64,000 nt of DNA, taken from Prochlorococcus sp. AG-363-B11 (GTDB lineage: Bacteria > Cyanobacteriota > Cyanobacteriia > PCC-6307 > Cyanobiaceae). This document shows positions 51,014-60,006 of the stretch, one piece after another. Positions within the stretch are counted from its first letter, which is position 1. Each line of letters opens with the position of its first letter. A program made the position numbers and the translations under genes. The notes under the pieces are model-generated. The model searched no databases, was not told where the DNA came from, and saw only the letters and a program-made list of their open reading frames with translations. The stretch lies in NCBI GenBank assembly GCA_003278425.1, contig QCFE01000001.1:62001-126000 (forward strand), written 5' to 3'.

Positions 51014-51748
51014 CTAAGAAGAAAATCCCTTTATCCTTCTAAGCACTTCACTGTAACCCTCTAGGACTCCTCCAAGATCCCTACGAAATCGATCTTTATC
51101 AAGGATTCGATCTTCTTGATCATAAGTATTTAAATCCCAAATTCTACAACTATCAGGACTTATTTCATCAGCCACTACGAGTTGTCCATTTTTTGTGACA
51201 CCCATTTCCAACTTAAAGTCAACGAGTAAGAGGTTGATCTTTTTAAAAAATTCCTGCAAGTAGCTATTTACAGTAAGTGCAAGCGTTTTTATCTCCGACA
51301 ACGTAGTAGAAGAGACTAAACCTAATAATTTTATTCTTTCATCAGTTAATAGTGGGTCTCCCAAGTCATCATCTTTATAATACAAATCTAAAAGAGGGTT
51401 AAGAAGGGTTGTACCGGATTTTATAGGCGTCTCTTTGCACAATGACCCACTAGCAACATTGCGAATGACAATTTCCAATGGGATTACTTCTACCCTCTGA
51501 ACTAACATCCAAGCGTCATCATTTAAATCTAAATAGTGAGTAGGTACTCCTTTGCTTTCTAAAAACCTAAAGATGCAGGCTGAAATTTGACAGTTCAAGC
51601 TTCCTTTCCCCTCAAATTGAGCATGTTTTTTAGCATTAAAAGCAGTGGCATCATTCTTAAAATGAACTAGATACTCATCTGGATGACTCGTCTCATAAAC
51701 TTGTTTTGCTTTTCCTTCATAAAGAAGAGATCCATAAGCTGATGCCAT
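51014..51748 (-). CDS. purC: SAICAR synthase
   Basis: Purine synthesis step 7: joins aspartate to [15 protein letters not shown] near the start, [47 protein letters not shown] and the [11 protein letters not shown] helix near the C-terminus are family motifs. 244 residues. Divergent from purD, 156 bases away, and on the same strand as the bamA-lpx run. Confidence 0.96.
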   Translation of the reverse strand: MASAYGSLLYEGKAKQVYETSHPDEYLVHFKNDATAFNAKKHAQFEGKGSLNCQISACIFRFLESKGVPTHYLDLNDDAWMLVQRVEVIPLEIVIRNVASGSLCKETPIKSGTTLLNPLLDLYYKDDDLGDPLLTDERIKLLGLVSSTTLSEIKTLALTVNSYLQEFFKKINLLLVDFKLEMGVTKNGQLVVADEISPDSCRIWDLNTYDQEDRILDKDRFRRDLGGVLEGYSEVLRRIKGFSS

Positions 51749-51904
51749 TAAATTCCTTTTTACCTCAACTAAACGCTAGTAAGTTAAATAGTAGAAAAAC
51801 AATAAAATTGAGGGAAGCAAGCAAAATTGATTTTTGAAGAAGCACTATCTCTAATCAAAAAGCTAATTGCAACCTTAAATTTTAGCCAATACATCTAAAT
51901 TATT

Positions 51905-53233
51905 ATGGGAAAAACCCCAGCCTCTATGACAGCTCTTCCACCATTAAAAAAAATTCTTGTAGTCGGAGGTGGAGGACGTGAGAATGCTTTAGCTTGGTCC
52001 TTTACAAAGTTTCAAGAAGTTGAAGAAGTCTATGTTGCGCCAGGCAATGGAGGGACTCAAGAACAACAATCATGCCATCGCCTTAATATCGAAGAGTCCA
52101 ACAAAGAAGAAATCATACAAGCCTGTAAATCTCTCAAAATTGACTTAGTAATTGTTGGTGGTGAAAAGCCTCTTGCATCAGGATTAGCGGATCAATTACG
52201 AGAAGCCGGATTAATAGTTTTTGGTCCTGGGAAAAAGGGTGCTCAATTGGAAGCAAGTAAAACTTGGTCAAAAGAATTAATGAATGAAGCCAAGATCCCT
52301 ACAGCTAAATTCTGGAAAGCTAGTAATAACAAGGAAGCACAGGATCTACTTTTTGAGATAGACAAACCATTAGTCGTCAAAGCTGATGGACTAGCTTCTG
52401 GCAAAGGCGTAACAGTATGTACTTCTATACAAGAAACCAAGGCAGCTATAAAAGAAGCTTTTGAGGGGAAATTTGGAGAAGCAGGAGCAAAATTAGTCCT
52501 TGAAGAATGCCTTCAAGGTCCAGAGGTATCAGTTTTCGCAATAACTGATGGAGAACGACTCGAAATTCTTCCTTCAGCACAAGATCACAAAAGACTTTTA
52601 GAAGATGACAAAGGGCCAAATACAGGAGGAATGGGAGCATATGCTCCAACACTAATGTTAAACAAAGAAGATCTTGAAAAAATCAAAAAAAACATACTAC
52701 TCCCTACTTTAGATACACTTAAAAAAAGAAAAATCAACTATAGGGGAGTTATCTACGCAGGACTAATATTAACTAAAGATGGTCCTAAAGTTATAGAATT
52801 CAATTGTCGTTTTGGAGACCCAGAATGCCAGGCATTAATGCCATTGATGCCCTCAAATTTTGCTAAATGTCTTCAAGCTGCTGCACTTGGATGTCTCAAC
52901 AAGGTACAAAAATTAGAGACAAGTCCATTGAAAAGTGCATGTGTTGTTGCAACAGCATATGGTTATCCAGAAAACCCCAGGAAAGGAGATTTAGTTTCAA
53001 TTAAATTAAAGAATTCGCAAGAGAGTCAAATTCAATTGTTCCATTCAGGTACTAAGATTGACCAAGATGGCAAGCTACTTACATCTGGTGGAAGAGTCCT
53101 ATCAATTGTTTCTCAAGGAGATACGTACAATGAAGCTTTTGAAATTGCATATAAAGCAATCAAAAAAATTGATTTTTCTGGGATCAAATACCGAAAAGAT
53201 ATTGGCTACCAAGTCAGAGGAAAAGGCAACTAA
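51905..53233 (+). CDS. purD: Phosphoribosylamine--glycine ligase
   Basis: ATP-grasp enzyme making GAR in purine synthesis. ILVVGGGGRENALAWS at the N-terminus, VAPGNGGT, PLVVKADGLASGKGVTVC, QDHKRLLEDDKGPNTGGMGAYAP and VIEFNCRFGDPECQAL are present. Length 442. The frame is intact; ATG at 51905 or the second Met (51929) could be used. nblS starts 6 bases after its stop. Confidence 0.96.
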   Translation: MGKTPASMTALPPLKKILVVGGGGRENALAWSFTKFQEVEEVYVAPGNGGTQEQQSCHRLNIEESNKEEIIQACKSLKIDLVIVGGEKPLASGLADQLREAGLIVFGPGKKGAQLEASKTWSKELMNEAKIPTAKFWKASNNKEAQDLLFEIDKPLVVKADGLASGKGVTVCTSIQETKAAIKEAFEGKFGEAGAKLVLEECLQGPEVSVFAITDGERLEILPSAQDHKRLLEDDKGPNTGGMGAYAPTLMLNKEDLEKIKKNILLPTLDTLKKRKINYRGVIYAGLILTKDGPKVIEFNCRFGDPECQALMPLMPSNFAKCLQAAALGCLNKVQKLETSPLKSACVVATAYGYPENPRKGDLVSIKLKNSQESQIQLFHSGTKIDQDGKLLTSGGRVLSIVSQGDTYNEAFEIAYKAIKKIDFSGIKYRKDIGYQVRGKGN

Positions 53234-53239
53234 TTATTA

Positions 53240-55309
53240 ATGTCAATTAAGAATTTGGAAACACATGATCAAGCTATTTCAGCAGAACTGCTTAAAGGTG
53301 TGAAAGAGCAAAGTAATAAAAAGAATCTTATTTCTCAATGGTGGGATGAGTTTAGTTTAAGAGCAAAGTTACTTGCAATTGCAACCTTAGTGGTCAGTTT
53401 ATTAATGACTGGTATTACTTTTTTTGCATTAAGCAGTATTCAAAAAGATGCAGGAATGAATGATACTAGGTACGCAAGAGATCTTGGCTTACTTCTTTCT
53501 GGGAATGTCACGGAACTAGTGGCTAAAGATCAAGAAAGAGAGCTTTTCAATGTCGCTGAAAAATTCTGGCGATCAAGCAGAAATATAAGATATATATTCT
53601 TTACAGATCCAGATGGGGTTGTCAAATTAGGAATCCCAATAAGTGCAACTCCTAGTGATGCAGAAAGTGAATTACAATTAAGAAGAAAACTTAAACTTCC
53701 ACAAGAGTTAAAAAAACGTCCTCAATTTCCATTAGTAAGGCAGCATCTAACCCCTCAAGGCCAAGTCACAGATGTCTTTGTTGCTCTTCTTTTCAAAGGT
53801 GAATATGTAGGAAACCTTGCTTTAGGAGTCACACCTAACAAGACGGCCTTAGAAAGTGCTGCCTTAACTAGAGAAATAACAATAGCCGTTTTTATATCTA
53901 TCTGGATACTTGTAATTATTGGGGCTGTTTTTAATGCTCTGACTATTACGAGACCAATTAGAGAACTTGTTAGTGGCGTAAGAGAAATAGCAAAGGGAAA
54001 CTTTAAATCGAGAGTTACTCTACCTATGAGTGGAGAGTTAGGAGAACTACTGAATGGTTTTAATAATATGGCATCTCAACTTGAGAATTATGATGCAGCA
54101 AATATTGAGGAGCTTAAAGCTGCACAGGTAAAGCAACAATCTCTAATAGCTACTATGGCTGATGGGGCTATCCTTCTAGATGAGAAAGGTAAAATTGTAC
54201 TAGTTAATCCTACCGCCAGAAGATTATTTCGCTGGGAGGGTCGTAATTTAGAGTCTCAAAATTTAATTGATGAGTTACCAGAACTAATAGCAAATGATCT
54301 TCATCCTCATATAACATCTTTACTAAATAATTTTTGTGAGGCTGACGAGTTAAGGTGTTCTACTGGAGAACCAGCCAGAACCCTTCGAATAGTTTTGCAA
54401 TCAGTAAGAGATTCAAGTGGTTCAATTCTTAAAGGAATAGCTATAACTGTTCAAGATTTAACAAGAGAAGTAGAACTAAATGCAGCACAAAGACTTTTTA
54501 TAAGCAATGTTTCCCATGAACTACGGACACCATTATTTAATATTAAAAGTTATGTTGAGACTTTATATGACCTTGACGACAAGCTTGAGCACAAAGAAAA
54601 GATGGAATTCCTAGAGGTTGCCAATTCAGAGACAGATAGACTTACTCGATTAGTTAATGATGTACTAGATTTATCGAAAATTGAAACTTCCTCAAATGTT
54701 AAATTTGAAGAAATAGATATCAAACCTGCAATAGAGCAAACATTAAGGAATTACATGTTAAATGCAGATGAAAAGAAGGTTGAAATTATTCAAGAATTGG
54801 AAGAAAACATGCAATTGATACTTGGCAATTGGGATCTCATCTTGCAAGTTTTAGATAACTTAGTAGGCAATGCTCTTAAATTTAATAAGAATAATGGGAA
54901 AATTATTTTAAAAGCTTATACATGGCCAGATACATGTATCAATTCCACTTCAAAAGATTCTAATAATGCACCTACTTGCGATATTATTTCACCATTACCA
55001 AGAATAAGGGTAGAAGTTAGTGATACAGGTTGTGGCATATCTGAAGAAGGTCAAGCAAGAATATTTGAAAGGTTCTACAGAGTAGAGAATGCCGTTCATA
55101 CAGAAGTTGGGACTGGTCTTGGTCTATCAATTGTTAGAGAGATAGTTGAAAAGCATGGGAGCAAAATTAGGATGGTTAGCGCTCCTGGGATTGGTACAAC
55201 ATTTTGGTTTGACTTACCATTGGCCAAAAATGATGCAGATGAATTATTACTTGAATCCGAAAGGAAGCGGAGACAATGGGAGAAAAGTTTAGAAAAAGAA
55301 TTAACTTAA
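53240..55309 (+). CDS. nblS: NblS/Hik33-type sensor histidine kinase
   Basis: Conserved cyanobacterial membrane sensor that controls responses to high light, cold and nutrient stress. Two membrane helices (LLAIATLVVSLLMTGITFFAL and ITIAVFISIWILVIIGAVFNAL) flank a roughly 150-residue extracytoplasmic domain; a HAMP domain, a PAS domain (IATMADGAILLDEKGKIVLVN) and the kinase follow. The phospho-His is in FISNVSHELRTP (about His426); DTGCGISEEGQARIFERFYR and GTGLGLSIVREIVEKHGS are the ATP-binding boxes. 689 residues. Six bases after purD. Confidence 0.95.
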   Translation: MSIKNLETHDQAISAELLKGVKEQSNKKNLISQWWDEFSLRAKLLAIATLVVSLLMTGITFFALSSIQKDAGMNDTRYARDLGLLLSGNVTELVAKDQERELFNVAEKFWRSSRNIRYIFFTDPDGVVKLGIPISATPSDAESELQLRRKLKLPQELKKRPQFPLVRQHLTPQGQVTDVFVALLFKGEYVGNLALGVTPNKTALESAALTREITIAVFISIWILVIIGAVFNALTITRPIRELVSGVREIAKGNFKSRVTLPMSGELGELLNGFNNMASQLENYDAANIEELKAAQVKQQSLIATMADGAILLDEKGKIVLVNPTARRLFRWEGRNLESQNLIDELPELIANDLHPHITSLLNNFCEADELRCSTGEPARTLRIVLQSVRDSSGSILKGIAITVQDLTREVELNAAQRLFISNVSHELRTPLFNIKSYVETLYDLDDKLEHKEKMEFLEVANSETDRLTRLVNDVLDLSKIETSSNVKFEEIDIKPAIEQTLRNYMLNADEKKVEIIQELEENMQLILGNWDLILQVLDNLVGNALKFNKNNGKIILKAYTWPDTCINSTSKDSNNAPTCDIISPLPRIRVEVSDTGCGISEEGQARIFERFYRVENAVHTEVGTGLGLSIVREIVEKHGSKIRMVSAPGIGTTFWFDLPLAKNDADELLLESERKRRQWEKSLEKELT

Positions 55310-55336
55310 AATAATAATCACGCTTACTATCAATAT

Positions 55337-56857
55337 CTACGGTTTTTTAAATACTCCAGGGATATTATCATCAGAAGAGATACGATGCGGAGCACCACTA
55401 AAGATCTGCTCAAAATTAGTAAAAGAATCTTTAATTTCAGGACCTTCACTGGTAATTATAAATTCTCTAATGCGCTTATCGTGCCATGATCCTCTCATCT
55501 TAAAAACATTTACAGCTCTAGCCATCTCACCTCTAATCTCTACATATTGGAGCAATAATATTGTATCTGTAATGGTTGAGATGTGTGAGTCTGTAATCGA
55601 ATGACTACCCATAAACTCTTCAGCAGTATTAGTAAAAAATCCTGCTATCTCTTCTTGTTTTGCATAACCAGTCACACCAATAACGAATTGTCTAAATGCA
55701 TTCAGGCTTACACCACGAGCCAATGCCGAAAGAGAATCTATTGCCATTCTTGATGGCTTGAATTCAGTTATTTGTGTTTTAATAATTTGTAAGTGATCCT
55801 CTAGTCCTGTTGATTCTGGATATGCACAAATAATTTTTAACAAGCCATCACTTTCCATTTTCTCAAAGTCAATTCCCCAGCTTGTAGCATTTCTGAGTAG
55901 TTGAGCTCTTGATTCTTCATAGGCAAAAAGGATAGCTTTTTCATTATTAGAATATGCATCCTCTATGAATTTAGAAACAAGCATCGTCTTTCCTGTCCCA
56001 GTAGCACCTGTTGCAAGAATTATAGAATCCTGGAAATAACCTCCCCCACACATTTCATCAAGGTCAGGCACTCCAGAACTTATTCGAATGTTCGATGACC
56101 GCTGAGTTAGGCGCATTGCACCTAATGGGAAAACACTGATCCCTTGCGTACCCATAGTAAAAGGAAATTCTCCTTTCATATGTGTAGTTCCACGTAGCTT
56201 TAAAACCTCTACAGTTCTTCTTCTCTTTTCAGATTCAAGGACATTTCGCAAAATCACAACATTATCTGAAACAAACTCTTCAACCCCATACCTAGCTATT
56301 GGCCCATACTCATCTACTCTCTCGCTTGTCATAACAGTAGTAACACCTATTTCTTTAAGCCTTGCAATCAAGCGAAAAATTTCTCTTCTTACAACATACA
56401 CCGCATCATATTGCTGAAATACTGCTGTCATTGAATCTATTGCTACCCGCTTTGCTTTGTATTTATTTATTGCATAACTAATGCGTTCAATTAATCCAGA
56501 TAAGTCAAAATTCCCTGCAACATCCTGGCCATCAGGGTCAGGAGAGGCATCAAGAATAAACAATTTATCTTGATCAATTAATTCTTGAAGATCCCATCCA
56601 AAGCTTGCCGCATTTCTAATTATGTCTAATGGGGACTCTTCAAAGGTTACAAAGATCCCAGGTTCATCAAAATGGCAAATCCCATGATGTAAATACTGAA
56701 GAGAAAAAACAGTTTTCCCTGTTCCAGAAGTACCACTAAACAATGTACTTCTTGCAGTTGGCAATCCTCCTTGGCAAACATCATCAAAACCTTCTATACC
56801 AGTTGGTAATTTTTGAACCTGCATCTTTGGAATAGGGAAAATGCTAGAGGAATGCAT
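55337..56857 (-). CDS. kaiC: Circadian clock protein KaiC
   Basis: Double-domain AAA-type kinase and phosphatase. CI Walker A GTSGTGKTVF and CII Walker A GATGTGKTML are intact; the catalytic EE pairs are seen (VTFEESP, AYEESRAQ). The phosphosites are in DSHISTITDTI (about Ser427 and Thr428, equal to S431/T432 of Synechococcus). The C-terminal tail after FEQIFSGAP is only 16 residues, shorter than in S. elongatus by about 9, and lacks the RGVQEKGPES-type KaiA-binding peptide. 506 residues. 67 bases behind kaiB. Confidence 0.96.
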   Translation of the reverse strand: MHSSSIFPIPKMQVQKLPTGIEGFDDVCQGGLPTARSTLFSGTSGTGKTVFSLQYLHHGICHFDEPGIFVTFEESPLDIIRNAASFGWDLQELIDQDKLFILDASPDPDGQDVAGNFDLSGLIERISYAINKYKAKRVAIDSMTAVFQQYDAVYVVRREIFRLIARLKEIGVTTVMTSERVDEYGPIARYGVEEFVSDNVVILRNVLESEKRRRTVEVLKLRGTTHMKGEFPFTMGTQGISVFPLGAMRLTQRSSNIRISSGVPDLDEMCGGGYFQDSIILATGATGTGKTMLVSKFIEDAYSNNEKAILFAYEESRAQLLRNATSWGIDFEKMESDGLLKIICAYPESTGLEDHLQIIKTQITEFKPSRMAIDSLSALARGVSLNAFRQFVIGVTGYAKQEEIAGFFTNTAEEFMGSHSITDSHISTITDTILLLQYVEIRGEMARAVNVFKMRGSWHDKRIREFIITSEGPEIKDSFTNFEQIFSGAPHRISSDDNIPGVFKKP

Positions 56858-56924
56858 AAATCATCATTTCAGAATTAAAATTTAGGTACAAATTGAACGT
56901 TGGTCTTTACTTTTAAAGTGATAT

Positions 56925-57272
56925 TTAAGATTTGCCCTCATTTGTCAACTCGTTATCAACTTCTAAAAAGAAATCATTTTCAGATAATTCTTCAAAAAGC
57001 AAATCCAATCCAATCAAAACCTTTTCTCGATCTGACAAATCTCCAATTATTCTCCTGACTGGAGGAGGAAGAATTTTAGCTAATGTTGGAGTAGCAAGTA
57101 TTTTGTCTTCTTCAGCTAGCTGCGGGCTCTTTAGAACATCAATGACTTTTAAAGCATAAACACCCTTAAAATCTGTTTTAAGAATTTCTCTGAGAGTATT
57201 CAGCGCTCTCATAGAGTTTGGAGTGTTTCCAGCGACATATAACTTGAGGATGTATGTTTTGCGTGGGGACAT
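56925..57272 (-). CDS. kaiB: Circadian clock protein KaiB
   Basis: Thioredoxin-like clock protein that binds KaiC in the night phase. [50 protein letters not shown] and [25 protein letters not shown] are the canonical motifs. The 115-residue length includes a C-terminal acidic extension typical of picocyanobacteria. No kaiA gene lies in the 117 to 173 bases between it and rplU. Confidence 0.97.
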   Translation of the reverse strand: MSPRKTYILKLYVAGNTPNSMRALNTLREILKTDFKGVYALKVIDVLKSPQLAEEDKILATPTLAKILPPPVRRIIGDLSDREKVLIGLDLLFEELSENDFFLEVDNELTNEGKS

Positions 57273-57344
57273 TTCTCAAACTCCTTAAAAAGAAAGTGAT
57301 TTACATATATAAATCTTGACGGAATCAACCTCTAAGCGTGAAGA

Positions 57345-57427
57345 TATAATCTTGTCTTTCGATTGTGTTGCAGGCTTAATCGGAAACGTTGAGGAATCCA
57401 ACTTTTATTCCTCCGCTACCGAGCCTG
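57345..57427 (+). promoter_or_regulatory. Candidate promoter and structured 5' leader of rplU
   Basis: A perfect TATAAT at 57345-57350 could be a -10 box. About 20 bases later a well-paired hairpin spans 57371-57427: CAGGCT with AGCCTG, CGG with CCG, then GAGGAAT (57391-57397) with ATTCCTC (57407-57413) around a 9-base loop. All three helices are perfect and stacked with small internal loops. The L21 ATG is 18 bases further. This may be an autoregulatory ribosomal-protein leader; function is inferred. Confidence 0.6.
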
Positions 57428-57445
57428 TTCACGTCCTTTGATTCC

Positions 57446-57874
57446 ATGACCCCAAAGAAGAAAACAGCTACAAAAGCTACTTCAACTGTAGGCAACTATG
57501 CAATTGTTGAAGCATCTGGCACTCAAATCTGGCTAGAAGCCAATCGCTACTATGATTTGGATCGAATCCATGCAGAGGTCGATGAAGCAGTTACTCTTGA
57601 AAAAGTTCTCTTAATAAATGATGAGAAAGGGCTATCAATAGGAAAGCCTTATATCAAAGGTGCAAGTATTGAGCTCAAGGTAATGGCTCATAAACGAGGT
57701 CCAAAGATAATCGTTTACAAGATGCGTCCTAAGAAAAAAACACGTACAAAGAACGGTCATAGGCAAGAACTTACAAGGGTAATGGTTACAGCTATAAATA
57801 AAGATATAAAAACAAAGCCTAAAGGGAGCAATGTAGAATCAAAAACTAGTAAGATAGACAAAGATTCTAATTAA
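57446..57874 (+). CDS. rplU: 50S ribosomal protein L21
   Basis: Large-subunit protein. NYAIVEASGTQIWLEANRYYDLDRI, EKVLLINDEKGLSIGKPYI and VYKMRPKKKTRTKNGHRQ are L21 signatures. The best start is ATG at 57446 (TPKKKTATK); a longer frame from TTG at 57389 would translate the leader hairpin and adds a proline-rich stretch not found in L21. The acidic-poor C-terminal tail is longer than in E. coli. rpmA follows 41 bases later, the normal pair. Confidence 0.95.
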   Translation: MTPKKKTATKATSTVGNYAIVEASGTQIWLEANRYYDLDRIHAEVDEAVTLEKVLLINDEKGLSIGKPYIKGASIELKVMAHKRGPKIIVYKMRPKKKTRTKNGHRQELTRVMVTAINKDIKTKPKGSNVESKTSKIDKDSN

Positions 57875-57915
57875 ATTTCCTTGCAAATTTATTTCTATTA
57901 ACTTTCTAATTTTCA

Positions 57916-58182
57916 ATGGCACATAAAAAAGGCACTGGCTCTACTAGAAACGGTAGGGATTCAAACTCAAAAAGACTTGGAGTAAAGGCCTATGGAGGTG
58001 AAAAAGTTCACGCTGGATCTATTCTTATAAGGCAACGTGGAACATCTATTTTGCCAGGAATTAATGTAGGGAAAGGAAAGGATGACACCTTATTTGCCCT
58101 TGTTGATGGGGTAGTAAAATTTGAGACTATTAAGCGCAGTCTCAAAACACGTAAGCGCATTAACATTGCAGCGCAAAACTAA
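57916..58182 (+). CDS. rpmA: 50S ribosomal protein L27
   Basis: Large-subunit protein with an N-terminus reaching the peptidyl-transferase centre. [28 protein letters not shown] and [30 protein letters not shown] are diagnostic. 88 residues. No cleavable extension before AHKKG is present. Only 6 bases from the convergent methyltransferase stop. Confidence 0.97.
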   Translation: MAHKKGTGSTRNGRDSNSKRLGVKAYGGEKVHAGSILIRQRGTSILPGINVGKGKDDTLFALVDGVVKFETIKRSLKTRKRINIAAQN

Positions 58183-58188
58183 ATCCAC

Positions 58189-58941
58189 TTAACTCCTCTC
58201 TATTAAATTTGAAGGTTTATAAGAACGTGCCGTTATTAAAAAAGGATGAAAAATTTCAATAAAATTGCTTTGTAGCGTTAAAAAGAAATTTTCTATCATT
58301 TCTTTATTATCAAAATGAAATGGGTATTCTCCCTTATTACCCTTAAAAAAATACCAGTTTAATAAAGCTACAGAATTCTTTGACAGCCTTTTATGAAATA
58401 GCATCAAATGTTCCGCAGGGTTAGGTAAATGCTCTAAAACATCAAAGCAAATAATCGTATCGAACTGAACATTTCCTGTGCTAACTAAATCTCTATGCAC
58501 ACTTATCAACTCACTAACTCCTAATTTATTTGCTCTTTCAAGTAAGAATTCTCTATTTTGCGGGTTTAGATCAACAAAATATACATGATCAACTTGATCC
58601 ATCCCTGCAGCCGCAAGAGCATGTGTACCTATCCCTCCTCCAAAATCTAGAACATTCCCATGAGCAAACATTTGCAAAAGGCGGATTGTATCAGCTATGT
58701 ATTGAGAGCTTCCTAAATGCCAAGATGCGAGATCAAAAAGATGCCCACTACTAATTTCATTTTCATAAAAAGCTGTTATATCCTTTTCTTTAAAAGACCC
58801 TGGATGCAACCTAGACATATCTTCTTGCCCCTTTGAAAGCTTCTCTTCTAGTTTTTTTTGATTCAGATTAAGATATTGAGCCAAATGTTCCTTAAGATCA
58901 AAACCTGATTCAAAAAAATCTTCTATCTCTAAGTTCTTCAT
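58189..58941 (-). CDS. Class I SAM-dependent methyltransferase, substrate unknown
   Basis: 250 residues. The SAM-binding motif is NVLDFGGGIGTHALAAAG, followed by VYFVDLNPQN (acidic loop), QFDTIICFDVLEHLPNPAEHLMLFHKRL (motif II). The N-terminal 90 residues form a polar helical part (QKKLEEKLSKGQEDMSRLHPGSFKEKDITAFY). Substrate cannot be told. Divergent from truB and convergent with rpmA. Confidence 0.85.
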   Translation of the reverse strand: MKNLEIEDFFESGFDLKEHLAQYLNLNQKKLEEKLSKGQEDMSRLHPGSFKEKDITAFYENEISSGHLFDLASWHLGSSQYIADTIRLLQMFAHGNVLDFGGGIGTHALAAAGMDQVDHVYFVDLNPQNREFLLERANKLGVSELISVHRDLVSTGNVQFDTIICFDVLEHLPNPAEHLMLFHKRLSKNSVALLNWYFFKGNKGEYPFHFDNKEMIENFFLTLQSNFIEIFHPFLITARSYKPSNLIERS

Positions 58942-59054
58942 GCTTAGTTATGCTTAGGTATCTTTCCTTGATTAACCTATCTCTTTTCTATTAAATAAAT
59001 CTAAAAATAAATATAAAACTGAGGTCATCAAAGAAACTCTATTTAAACATTATT

Positions 59055-59981
59055 ATGATTGGATTCTTAGTTATTGACAAACCATTTGGTCTAACTTCCC
59101 ATGATTGCGTAAACAGACTGAGAAAAATATATGGAATTAAGCGAATAGGTCATGGAGGGACTCTTGACCCTGCAGTAACAGGAGTTCTTCCCATTGCTAT
59201 AGGTAAAGCAACTAGGTTCCTTTCATTACTACCATCTACAAAAAAATATGAAGGCACAATTCAACTTGGCCTAAGAACTGCCACTGACGACCTTGAAGGA
59301 GAAATAATTTCAGAAGAGGAATGGCCCCAATTGGAAAGAAAATCTATTTGCAATTACCTAAATGAATTCAAAGGCACTATTAAACAATGTCCTCCAAAGT
59401 TCTCTAGCGTTCATATAGATGGTGAAAGAGCTTATAAAAAAGCGCGCCAAGGAGATATTTTCGACTTACCACCTAAGCAAATAACTATTCATGACATAAA
59501 GCTTTTAAGGTGGGACGAGGCTTCAGGAGAAATAGATCTCAAAGTTCATTGTTCTTCTGGAACATATATAAGAGCTCTAGCAAGAGATATCGGGGATCGA
59601 ATTGGTTGTGGCGGCTCTTTAGCAAAGCTTAGGAGAACAGAAGCTCTAGGTTTTAACATTGATCAAGTAATACCTCTACCAGCATTTGAAGAATCCATTA
59701 AACCAGAAAGACCCGAACTTATTCCTCCTTTAGAAGTACTTACTCATTTACCCTCAATAAAACTCTCTAAAGAAGAAGAATCATTTTGGTGTAAAGGGCA
59801 ATCATTAGAAACTAGTTTAGATAGGTTCAACCTCAGATTAAGCTCAATTAAAAACAAGAAAGATATTAGTGAGCAAAATATTTTAGTTCTTGATTACGAA
59901 AGCAAACTGATTGGATTAGCTAAATGGAATTCTGAGCTTCTAAAGTTACAGCCTAAAATTGTTTTAAATGCTGCAGGCTAA
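59055..59981 (+). CDS. truB: tRNA pseudouridine(55) synthase
   Basis: Makes psi55 in the T loop of tRNAs. LVIDKPFGLTSHDCVNRLRK, the catalytic Asp in HGGTLDPAVTGVLPIAIGKATRF, KYEGTIQLGLRTATDDLEGE and CSSGTYIRALARDIG are family motifs. 308 residues with a C-terminal extension. Start ATG at 59055. Confidence 0.96.
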   Translation: MIGFLVIDKPFGLTSHDCVNRLRKIYGIKRIGHGGTLDPAVTGVLPIAIGKATRFLSLLPSTKKYEGTIQLGLRTATDDLEGEIISEEEWPQLERKSICNYLNEFKGTIKQCPPKFSSVHIDGERAYKKARQGDIFDLPPKQITIHDIKLLRWDEASGEIDLKVHCSSGTYIRALARDIGDRIGCGGSLAKLRRTEALGFNIDQVIPLPAFEESIKPERPELIPPLEVLTHLPSIKLSKEEESFWCKGQSLETSLDRFNLRLSSIKNKKDISEQNILVLDYESKLIGLAKWNSELLKLQPKIVLNAAG

Positions 59982-60006
59982 TAATTAAAAATAAGTTCTA
60001 ATTTTC

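Noticed and set aside
57322-57350. TTGACG at 57325 as the -35 box for the TATAAT at 57345-57350
   Set aside because: TTGACG and TATAAT are separated by far more or less than the usual 17 bases depending on alignment (I count 23 in the text near 57315-57344), so I claim only the -10-like box.
57371-57427. A small regulatory RNA of the Yfr type, from the GGAAAC in the rplU leader
   Set aside because: Only one such motif is present and no paired second copy or terminator is seen; it fits better as part of the rplU leader.
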